Below, piece after piece: positions 10,609-20,012 of a stretch of 64,000 nt of DNA; the stretch's first letter is position 1, and every line of letters starts with the position of its first letter. The stretch covers positions 13,202,790 to 13,266,789 of the forward strand of contig JAKZAN010000002.1 in assembly GCA_023053545.1 (NCBI GenBank), read 5' to 3'. This stretch comes from Lepidurus packardi (Eukaryota; Arthropoda; Branchiopoda; Notostraca; Triopsidae). The translations under genes were made by a program, and so were the position numbers. Below the pieces are notes generated by a model. It ran no database searches and was not told where the DNA came from. It saw only the letters and a list, made by a program, of their open reading frames with translations.

Positions 10609-10802
10609 CTTTGTCTTACAGACATGAACATAGGGAAAGAAAAAATTCTAAAACAATTGATTACATTCTGTAAAGCAAACAGAGGCATAACTTTGACTGG
10701 AACACAAAGAATTAAAGTTTAATTTAACGCAATTCGAAAAGACCAGTGAAAATAAAGAAAAATTACAGTTTGATTGCTCTGATACTCTTCTACTGGGTGT
10801 AA

Positions 10803-11280
10803 TGTTTTGTGCGGTATTCCGGTGTGGCGAACTACTTAAAAATTATTCCAAATAACTGGAGGAAAACGCCCTTCGATGGCCGACGGGCCCAACTGAAGTG
10901 TTTCAGTTAAATTTTTTGCGCTAAACTTCGCAGCTTAGTTAGCACGGAGCTTCGGTGATCCCTGACCCCATGTGCCGAATTGCAATCCTGCTGACGCACA
11001 TGGTGTCGGATAGAGCACCGGAGCTACGTTGGATTGCATGCCCAGCTTTGGCGAATTGTGCCAAGAAGAGTTTAGTTAGTCTAGAGTGGGGGTCAGAGAG
11101 AGTCGAAGGGTAGAGTCTTGAGTAGTGTTGTTATGTCCTAGTCCCCTGTTCTCTGTACAAATAGTCCCTCTTAACTTTACCACTGTAATCTTCCCGAATA
11201 CAGTTCTATAAATCCACCTTTCCCGAACATTACTCTAATTCCCTGACGGATTTGATGCCCTGTCAGATTTAGACGCGACA
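10803..11280 (+). repeat. 5' LTR of Ty3/Gypsy element 1
   Basis: It begins TGTTTTGTGCGG and ends GACGCGACA just before the primer-binding site. The last 114 bp (from ctcttaactttaccactgta) match the 3' LTR closely; the first ~365 bp do not. The left boundary is set by alignment of the taatg string with the 3' LTR and may be off by a few bases. Confidence 0.75.
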
Positions 11281-11282
11281 AT

Positions 11283-11300
11283 TGGTGCATCGACCGGGAA
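11283..11300 (+). promoter_or_regulatory. tRNA primer-binding site of element 1
   Basis: TGGTGCATCGACCGGGAA follows the LTR after two bases. The TGG start reflects the CCA end of a tRNA primer. I do not assign the tRNA species. Confidence 0.65.
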
Positions 11301-11368
11301 AGGTGGTTTGATTGGTAAAGTTAGGCTACGTGTTTTGTGTTAGAACCTAACTAGGACTTGGGGGTTTC

Positions 11369-12940
11369 ATGAGTGACACTGGGGCGATCCCGAAGACCGA
11401 GGGAACCGGTAAAGGCGTTCCTTGCCCGAATCGCCAGGGTACACGTATCCCAGGTGCCCCAACGTTGCCCCCAAGGGAGTCGTCGTTCGCCCGTTCCGTG
11501 TCGGTACGCCGTCAGCCCGGAGAAAAGCGGAAGGAAGCAGTCACTCCCTCGTGGCTCCACTCTAAAAGCGCCGAACGAGCCATTGCTGCCTCGAGCCCAC
11601 GGAAACCTACTCTGGAAGCGCCAGAGATTCCGTGGAGTTCAGCTGACCCGTCCGAAGACGACGAAGCCGACCGCCCCCAGAGTCCGGATCTAGACCTCAC
11701 CTGCTACGCCGTTCCTAGCGAGCCGGAATCCAGCCCGGAAACCCCTCGCAGGAGGTACCAGTTCTCCGCGGTACGGGAAGAGCTGGAGGCGATTGAAAGG
11801 TCGACTATTGAAGCCGGCCGTACCACCCCTTCACCGCGAGGATCCGTGGTGAGACTCGTAGACCTCCTCGCCGAGCGAAACAGCCCTGCATCAACCATGG
11901 CAAACCCCGGTGCGCCCGGTAGGTTGCGCAAGGCGGTGAGTGCCCCACGATTTTCTGGGGCTCACGATGAGGACGCTATGCGGTTCCTCCAAAAATATGA
12001 GCAAGTGGCGATTTTCAATGGATGGAATGAGAAAGATAAACTGGAGTGTTTGGCTACGAGCCTGGACGGTATGGCCGATACATGGTACGCCAACCGGTAC
12101 CCCCTTGATGGCCCACCCCCTACCTCCTGGAATGAACTAAAAGAGGAATTCCGAAAGTTTTTCGTCCCCCAAGGTCGAGTTTTCCGCAGCAACGCCAAGT
12201 TGCAAATGCGGGTGCAGCGTTCGGAAGAGAGTGTCAACGAGTATTACATGGACGTAGTCAACCTGTGCCGGGAGATTAATCCCGGCATGTCCGAATATGA
12301 CAAACTCAATCATCTCTTCCGAGGCCTACGGCCTGGTCTAGTGGAGCCGTTGTCACGCTTAAACGTGCAAACGTGTGACAAGTTCCTTGAAGAGGCTAAC
12401 TTGCTTGAGTTTAGCCAGGAAAGGAGCCGAGTTTCTCAATCCTGGTGGACCAACGTGATCCGTAGCGAAGAAGCCGAACAACGTGCCGCGGTGGCTGGTG
12501 TTGGTGTGCGAGGGCAAGGGTCGTTTACCCCTTTTGCCCCAACGGGTCGTGAAAATCCTAAACCCAGCTCAGGATCGGAATCCAGTGCCATTGCGGAGGC
12601 TCTCTGCAAACTCGCCGGTGAATTCCAGCAGTTTCGCGAAAGTTTCGCGAAACCGCAAGGTAAGGTTGGCCGTCCATATTCTCCCCATCGTTCTTATCCC
12701 CCAAGTTCCCGCACGCATGATGGGAAACCTGTCTGCTATCGCTGTCAGAGACCAGGGCACATTGCACGTTACTGTGTCAACCCTGAGTCCAGGGAGCGTG
12801 GTCCAGACCACCGGGAAACAGGGAAGGGAAGGGGAAATAATGACTTCGAAGGCAGAGATAAGGGTGGCAAGTTAAAATCGGATAGACCACCAGGACGACG
12901 CTCGGATAGCGATCGTGAAGATTCTGGTTCGGAAAACTAG
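11369..12940 (+). CDS. gag: Gag of Ty3/Gypsy element 1
   Basis: This is a 523-residue capsid/nucleocapsid precursor that packages element RNA into particles. The N-terminal ~190 residues are Ser/Pro/Arg-rich. Residues ~195-370 form a Retrotrans_gag-type capsid region (motif FSGAHDEDAMRFLQKYE, then TSWNELKEEFRKFF). A single CCHC zinc knuckle CYRCQRPGHIARYC lies near residue 455, before a basic tail. The frame is intact. The protease frame begins after 56 bases in another frame, so it would need a shift, reinitiation or a separate message. Confidence 0.92.
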   Translation: MSDTGAIPKTEGTGKGVPCPNRQGTRIPGAPTLPPRESSFARSVSVRRQPGEKRKEAVTPSWLHSKSAERAIAASSPRKPTLEAPEIPWSSADPSEDDEADRPQSPDLDLTCYAVPSEPESSPETPRRRYQFSAVREELEAIERSTIEAGRTTPSPRGSVVRLVDLLAERNSPASTMANPGAPGRLRKAVSAPRFSGAHDEDAMRFLQKYEQVAIFNGWNEKDKLECLATSLDGMADTWYANRYPLDGPPPTSWNELKEEFRKFFVPQGRVFRSNAKLQMRVQRSEESVNEYYMDVVNLCREINPGMSEYDKLNHLFRGLRPGLVEPLSRLNVQTCDKFLEEANLLEFSQERSRVSQSWWTNVIRSEEAEQRAAVAGVGVRGQGSFTPFAPTGRENPKPSSGSESSAIAEALCKLAGEFQQFRESFAKPQGKVGRPYSPHRSYPPSSRTHDGKPVCYRCQRPGHIARYCVNPESRERGPDHRETGKGRGNNDFEGRDKGGKLKSDRPPGRRSDSDREDSGSEN

Positions 12941-12996
12941 AAAGGGCGGCTCCGGGGGGCGGAGTCGCCCAGACCATTGAGATCCCCCTCTTATGT

Positions 12997-13620
12997 GTGT
13001 TCTGTCCAAACCTAGTCAGAGAGCGAGTAATTTGTAATGGAATAGAAGCAATGGCCATCATCGACACTGGTGCGGCCGTGAGCGTGGTTTCCGAAGATTG
13101 GGCCTTACGTAACCAGGCGCAGCTGGTAGCCTGGGAGGGACCCGAGATAGTTGTAGCAAACGGCGAGCGTGCACAGATTCGAGGTGGTGTGAATATTGGG
13201 GTTCGACTCGCAGGGAAGGAGGTATATACGAAAGCCGTTGTCTTTAACAACGGTTTGGCAGAACTGATCGTAGGTAATGACTTGCTTAGGCAATTGGGTG
13301 ACGTGACCCTCCGATATAGGGAAGATGGTTTTACCCTAGCAGGTCATCGGAGAATGAAGGATAAAAGGGTAGGGAAGGCAAAGAAAGTTTCGAGCCTAGA
13401 ACGAGAGCTTGAAGATCAAATTGAGGAATGTACGCCGGCTGGTTGCGCTATAGTGGCTCCCGTAACACCGCTCTCGGATGACCAGGACGTGCCAAGCCTT
13501 GCTCAACCCGAGATACTGCTGCGGGGAAGCCCCGTTTCGATCTCAGCCTCAAATTTTCGAGGACGAACTAGTCTCCCTGACTGTTTAAAAACTGGCGCCT
13601 CTGGTTCCTCAATGTACTGA
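12997..13620 (+). CDS. aspartic protease region of element 1
   Basis: This 207-codon frame holds the retropepsin active-site motif AIIDTGAAVSVVS near residue 25 and a VGNDLL segment near residue 95 typical of the second half of the protease. It processes Gag-Pol. It starts 56 bases after the gag stop in a different frame, and the RT frame starts 16 bases after its stop, again in another frame. In related elements these are one fused Pol, so the breaks here may be decay or programmed shifts. Confidence 0.85.
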   Translation: MFCPNLVRERVICNGIEAMAIIDTGAAVSVVSEDWALRNQAQLVAWEGPEIVVANGERAQIRGGVNIGVRLAGKEVYTKAVVFNNGLAELIVGNDLLRQLGDVTLRYREDGFTLAGHRRMKDKRVGKAKKVSSLERELEDQIEECTPAGCAIVAPVTPLSDDQDVPSLAQPEILLRGSPVSISASNFRGRTSLPDCLKTGASGSSMY

Positions 13621-13636
13621 AGTCCTTGCCAATGGC

Positions 13637-16531
13637 ATGAGTGCCCCACGGGAAACCCCCGCAGGGCAAGCTGAGATACGCCACGAGGAATGTGCACGCG
13701 ATACCGTTTGTGAGGAGGCCCTGACCTTCGTTAGGCAGATTCAGGATGTAGCTAGCGAGCTTAACACCGTGGTATGCGCGATCCAGGAACAACGGGAAAT
13801 CACCTCCCCTAGTGAGGCGCGTATGGGCGCGAGCACTGATAAAGGTAGTTGGGGCATTCCTCTGGAGATACGGCGAGATACTGATGTAACGGAGAGCTTA
13901 CCCGTATCTATGTCTCTAGTAGCTAAATACCAAGAAGAGAGGGGAAGACATTCTACACCTCTCTCTCTAGTGCCACCCTTCTTGCGTTCCATGTGCATTT
14001 TTCTTTTCCAGGGATCTCCCCGCGAGGCAGTCAACGGAGCTCTGCTAGTTGCCCCTCCCACGAAAACGGGAAACCAAGGCGCGAATTCGAATTTTCCCAC
14101 TAGTTCCGTGTTAACATCCGCCGAGGGCGAAACCAAAAGCACTGGTTCTACCGAGAAAGAGGATCCCCACGAGCTTGCGGTGGGGAATGTAGAGTGCCAC
14201 GAGGCAAAGCTAGGTCAGGACGAGTCATGGGACCCAGGAGGCGCAGATTGTTGTGAAGTTCCCTTAGAAATCCATAAAGAAAGTCCCGAGTGTAAACCTA
14301 TCCTGACAACCGAGAAAGCTGGAAACGACCGTGACACGGTCAGCGAGATCGATAATCCTTTTAGTTGCCTGTTGCTGGCCACGAAAGGAAAAAGTCAAAA
14401 GAAGCAAGGTAGGCCGCTTAGGTTAGTCACCTTGCAGGCCCACAAAATGCCCATTCACGTCAACCTTGCGAACCAGGGTTCAGACAAATGGGGCGAGCGT
14501 AAACTAACACCGCCGTCTAAAGACGAAGCTCAAGATTTCCTAGTAGAACCCGAGAAGCGATTATTAATCGAAAAAGGGATCAGCTTAGGTCGAAGCATAA
14601 CTACCTTTCAGGGTGGGTACGGTCCGGTAATGCTAGTAAACTTTGGTCCGGAGGCCCAATGGGTGGCTGCGGGGACAGTTTTAGGCAGTGTCGAAGACCA
14701 GGTACCCCACGTAGTGGAAGCAGAGGAAGGAGTAGTTACTGACGAGACCCTGGATGGCTGTATCTCGGATCGATTAGACGATGATCAAAGGCAAGCGCTT
14801 AGAGAGGTGCTAAGTAAGCATCGCCAGTGCTTTGCCGGGGGTTCAGAAGATTTAGGTGCATCCAACGTGGTAGAGCACGGAATAGATACGGGTAACGCAA
14901 ATCCCGTTTCGCAGGTTCCCTACCGGAGCGCCTACAGGGAAAAAGAGCTGATTAGGCAGCAGGGGGAAGAAATGATAGAGGCAGGGGTGGTAGAACCATC
15001 AAGCAGTCCATGGTCTTCCCCCGTAGTTTTGGTAAAGAAGAAAGACGGTACTTGGCGCTTTTGCGTTGACTACCGGAGGCTAAATTCCGTCACGATCAAG
15101 GACGTTTATCCTTTGCCCAGGACGGATGATGCCTTGGACTCCATGCAAGGTTCGAAATTCTTCAGCACTTTAGACCTCATGTCAGGTTACTGGCAAGTAG
15201 GAGTAAAGGAGGAAGATAGGGAGAAAACGGCATTCATAACACCGGATGGCCTATACCAATTCACGAAAATGCCATTTGGGCTTTGTAACGCACCGGCCAC
15301 CTTTCAAAGGATGATGGACGTTATCTTAGCAGGTTTCAAGTGGCAAATTTGTCTAATCTATCTAGACGATGTGGTAATTTTCTCCAAAACTTTCGAGAAG
15401 CATGTGGTAGATGTTGACGCCATTTTGGCATGCTTAGGTAAAGCAGGACTGAAGTTAAAACCCAGCAAATGTCACTTTGGCTGCGAAACTGTTCAGGTGC
15501 TTGGGCACATAGTGGACCAGGAGGGTATTAGGCCGGATGACGGTAAATTAACAGCCGTCACGGATTTTCCAACGCCGGCAAATCTTACGGCGGTTCGTAG
15601 TTTCACGAGCCTATGCTCGTACTACAGAAAATTCGTGAAAGATTTTTCAGCTAGGGCCGAACCTCTCTCCAGGCTTACCAAATTAAATACACCATTTGCA
15701 TGGGGTGTCGAGCAACAGTCTGCTTTTGAAGACCTCAAGCAAGCTCTTGTTTCGGCGCCTATTCTAGCTCACCCCGAGTTGGATGGTGGATTTGAGATCC
15801 ATCCTGACGCATGTGATTTTGGCATAGGAGCGGTTCTGGCACAGCGCCAAGATGGTGAAGAGCGGGTTATCGCTTATGCGAGCCGTCTCCTTAATAAAAG
15901 TGAACGGAATTATTCCACCACCGAGAAAGAATGCTTAGCCCTCGTATGGGCCGTAAAGAAATTTAGGCCGTATGTTTGGGGTAAACCTTTTAAAGCTGTC
16001 ACAGACCATCACGCATTGTGTTGGCTAATGACCAAACGGGAGTCCACAGGGCGGTTAGCTAGGTGGGCCCTCGCTCTGATGGAATACGAGTTTCAAATCG
16101 TACATCGGAGTGGGAGGGTTCATAATGATGCTGACCCTCTGTCACGCAACCCCGTTGACCCCCCAGCTGGAGAAGGCGACGACAACGGCCCGGTAGTGTT
16201 CGGGATTGGTGTCCAAGCAGTTGATACGCGTTTAGCTGATGTGGAACAAGAACAACGTTCAGACCCGAGATGGGCAAAGCTTATTGCCATCTTGGAAACA
16301 CTTAATCCGCGGGCCGTACAGAGGCGCCAAGTCGTGCAATACGCGATGAAGGAGGGAAAACTTTTTCGGGTTTTAGTGAGAAACGGCGAATGTCGCCTAA
16401 GGCTCTGCGTACCTGCTTCTCTGAAAAGGGAGGTTCTGTACGCCTGTCATGACGATGTCACTGCTGGCCATTTAGGTCTCAAAAGAACCTGGGACAAGAT
16501 CAGCAAAAGGTATACTATTGGCCTAAAATGA
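13637..16531 (+). CDS. pol: reverse transcriptase-RNase H part of Pol, element 1
   Basis: This is a 964-residue frame. The first ~370 residues are a non-conserved spacer. RT follows with WRFCVDYRRLN, the TLDLMSGYWQV segment and the catalytic YLDDVVIFS box. RNase H follows, with DACDFGIGAVLAQ and the later TTEKECLALVWAVKKF and VTDHHALCWL segments. The C-terminus enters the histidine half of the integrase zinc-binding domain (GHLGLKRTW) and then stops. A one-base frame break near 16515 separates it from the integrase frame starting at 16528. The element is therefore probably unable to make a continuous Pol unless this is a sequence error. Confidence 0.93.
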   Translation: MSAPRETPAGQAEIRHEECARDTVCEEALTFVRQIQDVASELNTVVCAIQEQREITSPSEARMGASTDKGSWGIPLEIRRDTDVTESLPVSMSLVAKYQEERGRHSTPLSLVPPFLRSMCIFLFQGSPREAVNGALLVAPPTKTGNQGANSNFPTSSVLTSAEGETKSTGSTEKEDPHELAVGNVECHEAKLGQDESWDPGGADCCEVPLEIHKESPECKPILTTEKAGNDRDTVSEIDNPFSCLLLATKGKSQKKQGRPLRLVTLQAHKMPIHVNLANQGSDKWGERKLTPPSKDEAQDFLVEPEKRLLIEKGISLGRSITTFQGGYGPVMLVNFGPEAQWVAAGTVLGSVEDQVPHVVEAEEGVVTDETLDGCISDRLDDDQRQALREVLSKHRQCFAGGSEDLGASNVVEHGIDTGNANPVSQVPYRSAYREKELIRQQGEEMIEAGVVEPSSSPWSSPVVLVKKKDGTWRFCVDYRRLNSVTIKDVYPLPRTDDALDSMQGSKFFSTLDLMSGYWQVGVKEEDREKTAFITPDGLYQFTKMPFGLCNAPATFQRMMDVILAGFKWQICLIYLDDVVIFSKTFEKHVVDVDAILACLGKAGLKLKPSKCHFGCETVQVLGHIVDQEGIRPDDGKLTAVTDFPTPANLTAVRSFTSLCSYYRKFVKDFSARAEPLSRLTKLNTPFAWGVEQQSAFEDLKQALVSAPILAHPELDGGFEIHPDACDFGIGAVLAQRQDGEERVIAYASRLLNKSERNYSTTEKECLALVWAVKKFRPYVWGKPFKAVTDHHALCWLMTKRESTGRLARWALALMEYEFQIVHRSGRVHNDADPLSRNPVDPPAGEGDDNGPVVFGIGVQAVDTRLADVEQEQRSDPRWAKLIAILETLNPRAVQRRQVVQYAMKEGKLFRVLVRNGECRLRLCVPASLKREVLYACHDDVTAGHLGLKRTWDKISKRYTIGLK

Positions 16532-17787
16532 TCACGGAAGTAGCTCGTTACGTCGCCTCCTGTACGGATTGTCAAACCCGGAAAGGAGAAGCGACGAAAA
16601 AGAAAGGGCTAATGGTCCCGATCAAGGTTGACAGGCCTTTCGAGAAAGTCGGGATTGATCTACTTGGCGCGTTCCCCGAGACCCCGCGCGGTAACAAGCA
16701 CATTATTGTAGCAGTCGACTATCTAACGAAGTGGGCTGAGACCAAGGCTGTCCCATCAGCTTCGGCCGAGGAAGTTGCCAAATTCTTCGTGCAACAACTC
16801 GTGTTGAGACATGGGGCACCGGAGACTTTGATAAGCGATAGAGGTACCTGCTTTACAGCCGAGTTTACTGAGGAGTTGATTAGGATTCTTCAAACTAATC
16901 ACGCTACGACTACGGCCTATCATCCCCAATGTAATGGTTTAACCGAACGCCTCAATCACACTCTAGCGGACATGCTTTCCATGTACGTAAGCAGCGACCA
17001 CCGTGATTGGGATGAGTGCTTAGACGCGGTGACCTTCGCGTACAATACGGCGAGGCAGGAGTCCACCGGGTACTCCCCATTCTATCTCCTCTACGGGAGG
17101 GAGCCAAAACTCCCACTCGATGTGGCGATGGGTGCCAATGCCGAGGTAGACGAGATGGACGACTCCGCTGACATAAGCAGAGCGGGTCAAATGGCAAGTC
17201 GTATCGCAGAAGCTTTTAGCGCGGTAAGACAACGCCTGGGTAAAGTGCAGGCAAAACAAAAGGAGCGCTATGACGAATCTCACGAGGAGCGTTTCTACGA
17301 TGTAGGGGATGTTGTATGGGTTTATACTCCGGTTCGGAAAGTGGGGAAGTCGGAAAAACTTCTCCATCGCTTCTTTGGCCCATATAAGATTCTCCGTAGG
17401 ACGTCTCCCGTAGATTACGAGGTCCAGGGGGTAAAAAGGCGGAAATCCGACATAGTCCACATTTCTCGCCTGAAACCCTTTGTAGACAGAGTTAACGACT
17501 TCGACGAACCAACTCTGTTCGTCAAGTTGGGAGACGAGCGAGATCTCGAAGTGCGCAATCGGACACTCGAGGTATCGGGTGAAGCTAGCGAGTTGGCGAT
17601 AGAACCTGCTGACTTGCTTACCCACGAAGCGACCGGGGATGACAACGTAAACCCTCCGGAGCCTGAGGCTCGCGTTACGGAGAGAGTAACGTACAGTGCT
17701 CGCCCGGATAAGCCCGTGGGTTTACGACGATCTCAAAGGAATAAGGGGAAAGTCAGGTTCTATGGGTGCGATGACGACGAGGTGTAG
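16528..17787 (+). CDS. integrase part of Pol, element 1
   Basis: The frame holds the cysteine half of the H2C2 zinc finger (CTDCQ), then the DDE core: Asp in VGIDLLGAF, Asp in ISDRGTCF and Glu in GLTERLNH, all three present. The C-terminal part contains a GPY/F-type module (HRFFGPYKILRR and VHISRLKPF) and a basic tail. No chromodomain is evident. It overlaps the upstream Pol frame by four bases in a different frame, consistent with a single-base break inside the zinc finger rather than a separate gene. Confidence 0.9.
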   Translation: MITEVARYVASCTDCQTRKGEATKKKGLMVPIKVDRPFEKVGIDLLGAFPETPRGNKHIIVAVDYLTKWAETKAVPSASAEEVAKFFVQQLVLRHGAPETLISDRGTCFTAEFTEELIRILQTNHATTTAYHPQCNGLTERLNHTLADMLSMYVSSDHRDWDECLDAVTFAYNTARQESTGYSPFYLLYGREPKLPLDVAMGANAEVDEMDDSADISRAGQMASRIAEAFSAVRQRLGKVQAKQKERYDESHEERFYDVGDVVWVYTPVRKVGKSEKLLHRFFGPYKILRRTSPVDYEVQGVKRRKSDIVHISRLKPFVDRVNDFDEPTLFVKLGDERDLEVRNRTLEVSGEASELAIEPADLLTHEATGDDNVNPPEPEARVTERVTYSARPDKPVGLRRSQRNKGKVRFYGCDDDEV

Positions 17788-17875
17788 TTAAAGGAGGAGG
17801 GTTTAACGAGGAGCAACGGCGTTCTGGTTTCGGCAAGCTTAAGTAAACAAATGGAAGGTAGGGCCCCGCAAATGG

Positions 17876-18589
17876 TTGTACTCAACCGGAAAGACCATTG
17901 TAGTGACGAATGCTTGCCACCCAAATCTAAAAGGGGACAGGGAGGGTAAGACCAATACCATCAAAATTCAGGGGATAGGGATTATTGAGGTCCCTGTTGC
18001 CTGTGTGGCCATCAGCCCGGAGTGGATTTTAGCCGCTTCCTTGGACTCTTTTGGGCAGTCCAATATCACCTCACGCATGCCGGCTTGGTCTTTGTCCGCT
18101 TTTCCAACTAACCTGACCCAACCACACCTGCCCACGGCCAACCTTACCTGGGTAGATCCGAAAATAGCCGATCACATTAAAACCCTGGAGAAGGAGAGTG
18201 GTGACGTAGCCGCCAGCTGGAGAACTACGTGGGATACCTTCCAGAAAGCAGCCAAGCAGCGCAGAAATCTCTTCGAGGAAGCTCCCGGCGTATGGGGCGA
18301 TATCAGCTATCCCTCGATAACCATCTCCGGGTCGTTTACCGTGGTAGTACTAGTGATCGTCGCCATCCTGAGTTGGTGCCTATGGCGAGTAACCGCTGGA
18401 CGTGACCAAGCGCTCCTGACACGGATCGAGCAATTGGAGGCAACCTTACGGCTCCATGAGCCAGCCGCCTTGGGCAGACCCAGCTACAACATCGACGCAC
18501 TTGTGCGACGTGTGCGAGCCATAGAAGTAAGGATGCGTGACCATGGAGGCGTACTCCCGCTGACCATGGAGGGAACCGCCGACCAGTAA
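17876..18589 (+). CDS. env: env-like transmembrane ORF (3' portion), element 1
   Basis: This 237-codon frame precedes the 3' LTR, the place of env in errantivirus-like Gypsy elements. It shows a cysteine pair, two possible N-glycosylation sites, a coiled region, one strong membrane helix (TVVVLVIVAILSWCLW, near residue 160) and a cytoplasmic coiled tail. It lacks a signal peptide, so it looks like the C-terminal part of a longer protein. The frame becomes identical to the inverted copy from 17881 on, which is exactly where the other copy meets the N gap. I infer env from position and topology only. Confidence 0.55.
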   Translation: MYSTGKTIVVTNACHPNLKGDREGKTNTIKIQGIGIIEVPVACVAISPEWILAASLDSFGQSNITSRMPAWSLSAFPTNLTQPHLPTANLTWVDPKIADHIKTLEKESGDVAASWRTTWDTFQKAAKQRRNLFEEAPGVWGDISYPSITISGSFTVVVLVIVAILSWCLWRVTAGRDQALLTRIEQLEATLRLHEPAALGRPSYNIDALVRRVRAIEVRMRDHGGVLPLTMEGTADQ

Positions 18590-18834
18590 TCAAGACAATC
18601 AGTGTAGTGGTAGTGTCGTACTTGGTCCCCTCAGTACAAGTTACCCCAAAGTATCCACGGTTTAGTCTAGTGTTTAACCAGTAGTTATCAACTATTAAGT
18701 GTGTACGCTTGCTGATTTTAACCATGTGCTTGCAAGCTTGTCATTAAATTTCGCCTGGCATTGCCTCTAGATAGCGCTATCGACGCGTGGTCCGCTTGTT
18801 TCGACCGGGACGTTCGAAAGCGGGCCGGGGGTAA

Positions 18835-19242
18835 TGTCACGGCTATATTTCGCATTGCTTGCTTTTTCTCACGCTTCGCTTTACTTATTTAGTTAAGATC
18901 AGCGTAACACCAGAGGATCCATCCGCCTGTGTACCGGATTACGCGTCCTGTACGGATACACCAGGCAGGATGGATCCCTGAGAGTGAGGATGATGTTTGC
19001 AGTTAACCAAGTCAGTTGGTTAGAGAGTTGAAGTACCAGTCAGTAGTCTGTTAGTGGGAGCGTAAGAGGGTAGACTCTCCTAGTAGTGTGTTAGGCAGTA
19101 GTCCTCTGTTTTTCATGTAGTGTTTTCGTCCTCTTAACTTTACCACTGTAATCTTCCCGAATACAGTTCTGTAAATCCACCTTTCCCGAACATTACTCTA
19201 ATTCCTGACGGATTTGATGCCCTGTCAGATTTAGACGTGACA
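18835..19242 (+). repeat. 3' LTR of element 1
   Basis: This 408-bp repeat starts TGTCACG and ends CGTGACA, perfect inverted termini. A purine/G-rich tract (cgaaagcgggccggggg) precedes it as a candidate polypurine tract. Only the last ~114 bp match the 5' LTR. An inverted copy lies at 27728-28135. Confidence 0.88.
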
Positions 19243-19759
19243 ATATATAAACACATACAATGTGTAAGTATGTGCGTATGTACATACATTAACACTGCAA
19301 GGCAAAGGTAAAGATTTAGATTTTTAGGGAACCCATTCCACTTAGGAAGAAATTGTTTTTGTTAATCGTTTTCAGGTGGACCAGACACCTTTGACAGGAA
19401 ACACTTGACATGACTCTACTAACAACAGTAACTAATCCTCGTCACATAGACATAACTCTTGGTATGACTTTTAGTCTTGGTTAGCGTATTTCATTAATCT
19501 AAATGTGGTGATACGATGCTTGGGGTTTTGACTCGTATAGAGCTTTTGGCAAATTACGCCTCTCGCGGCAAGAGTTGGCGAAATCCGCCATTTTGAGTAC
19601 ATTTAAGTGAAGGTAAACAAACAGCACCAAACTGTTTCCCGTGAATATTGGTTTTGCTTACAGCTTTAACAAGTAGCTCGGGTAAAAAAAAAAAAAAAAA
19701 GCAAAAAGAGTGTCGGTAGGTAATCTTGACTTAGCTTAGGTTTAATAAAACCTGAAAAA

Positions 19760-20012
19760 ATGCCCAGCTGCTGTGTTGCTTGTGTACAGAACACTGAAGA
19801 TCAAACCAAGGAAAGCAAGGGCCGAAGATAACATTCATCAATTACCAAAGGAGCCAAAGTTACAGGAGAAATTTGTTTCGTGTGTAAGGCAGAACTTTAA
19901 GGCAAGTTCAATAAACTTTAAGTCCAGTGAACGTAAGTCCAGTGAACAAGGAACAAACTCTGTGAACTCAGTGAACACTGAACAAATTCAGTGTAAGGCA
20001 AATTCAGGTTAG
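19760..20012 (+). pseudogene. THAP-domain-like remnant in segment B
   Basis: One frame begins MPSCCVACVQNTEDQTKES at 19760. After a stop the neighbouring frame continues with HQLPKEPKLQEKFVSCVRQN. Together these have the order of a THAP zinc finger start (CxxC, then HxxP-K-P and a basic C-containing helix), found in P-element-type transposases and host THAP genes. The domain is split by a frame break and followed by a SSE/K-rich short repeat. The assignment is tentative. Inverted copies lie at 26958-27210 and 39008-39305. Confidence 0.4.

Larger units (their letters stand above)
5104..10775. repeat. duplicated segment A, left arm of a long inverted duplication
   Basis: This segment is matched in inverted orientation by 40346-45847. 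Homology starts at the gcggtgaattt string near 5104 and stops within the sequence after gaccagtgaaaataa near 10775. It contains a complete HEPN-TPR-Sel1-MYND gene and its upstream foldback sequences. Flanking and TPR-coding parts are nearly identical between arms, while the HEPN-coding part differs strongly. Confidence 0.9.
10803..19242 (+). mobile_element. chimeric Ty3/Gypsy LTR retrotransposon with env-like ORF
   Basis: The order is LTR, primer-binding site, gag, protease, RT, RNase H, integrase, env-like ORF, LTR. The two LTRs share only their last ~114 bp; their U3 parts are unrelated. No target-site duplication is visible (left flank ctactggg..., right flank atatataaac). About 500 bp present between segments A' and B' elsewhere (39817-40345) are missing here. 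This argues for recombination between two related elements rather than a single insertion. Confidence 0.88.

Noticed and set aside
12777-13250. 157-codon minus-strand frame over the gag/protease junction
   Set aside because: No domain; it overlaps well-supported retroelement frames on the plus strand.
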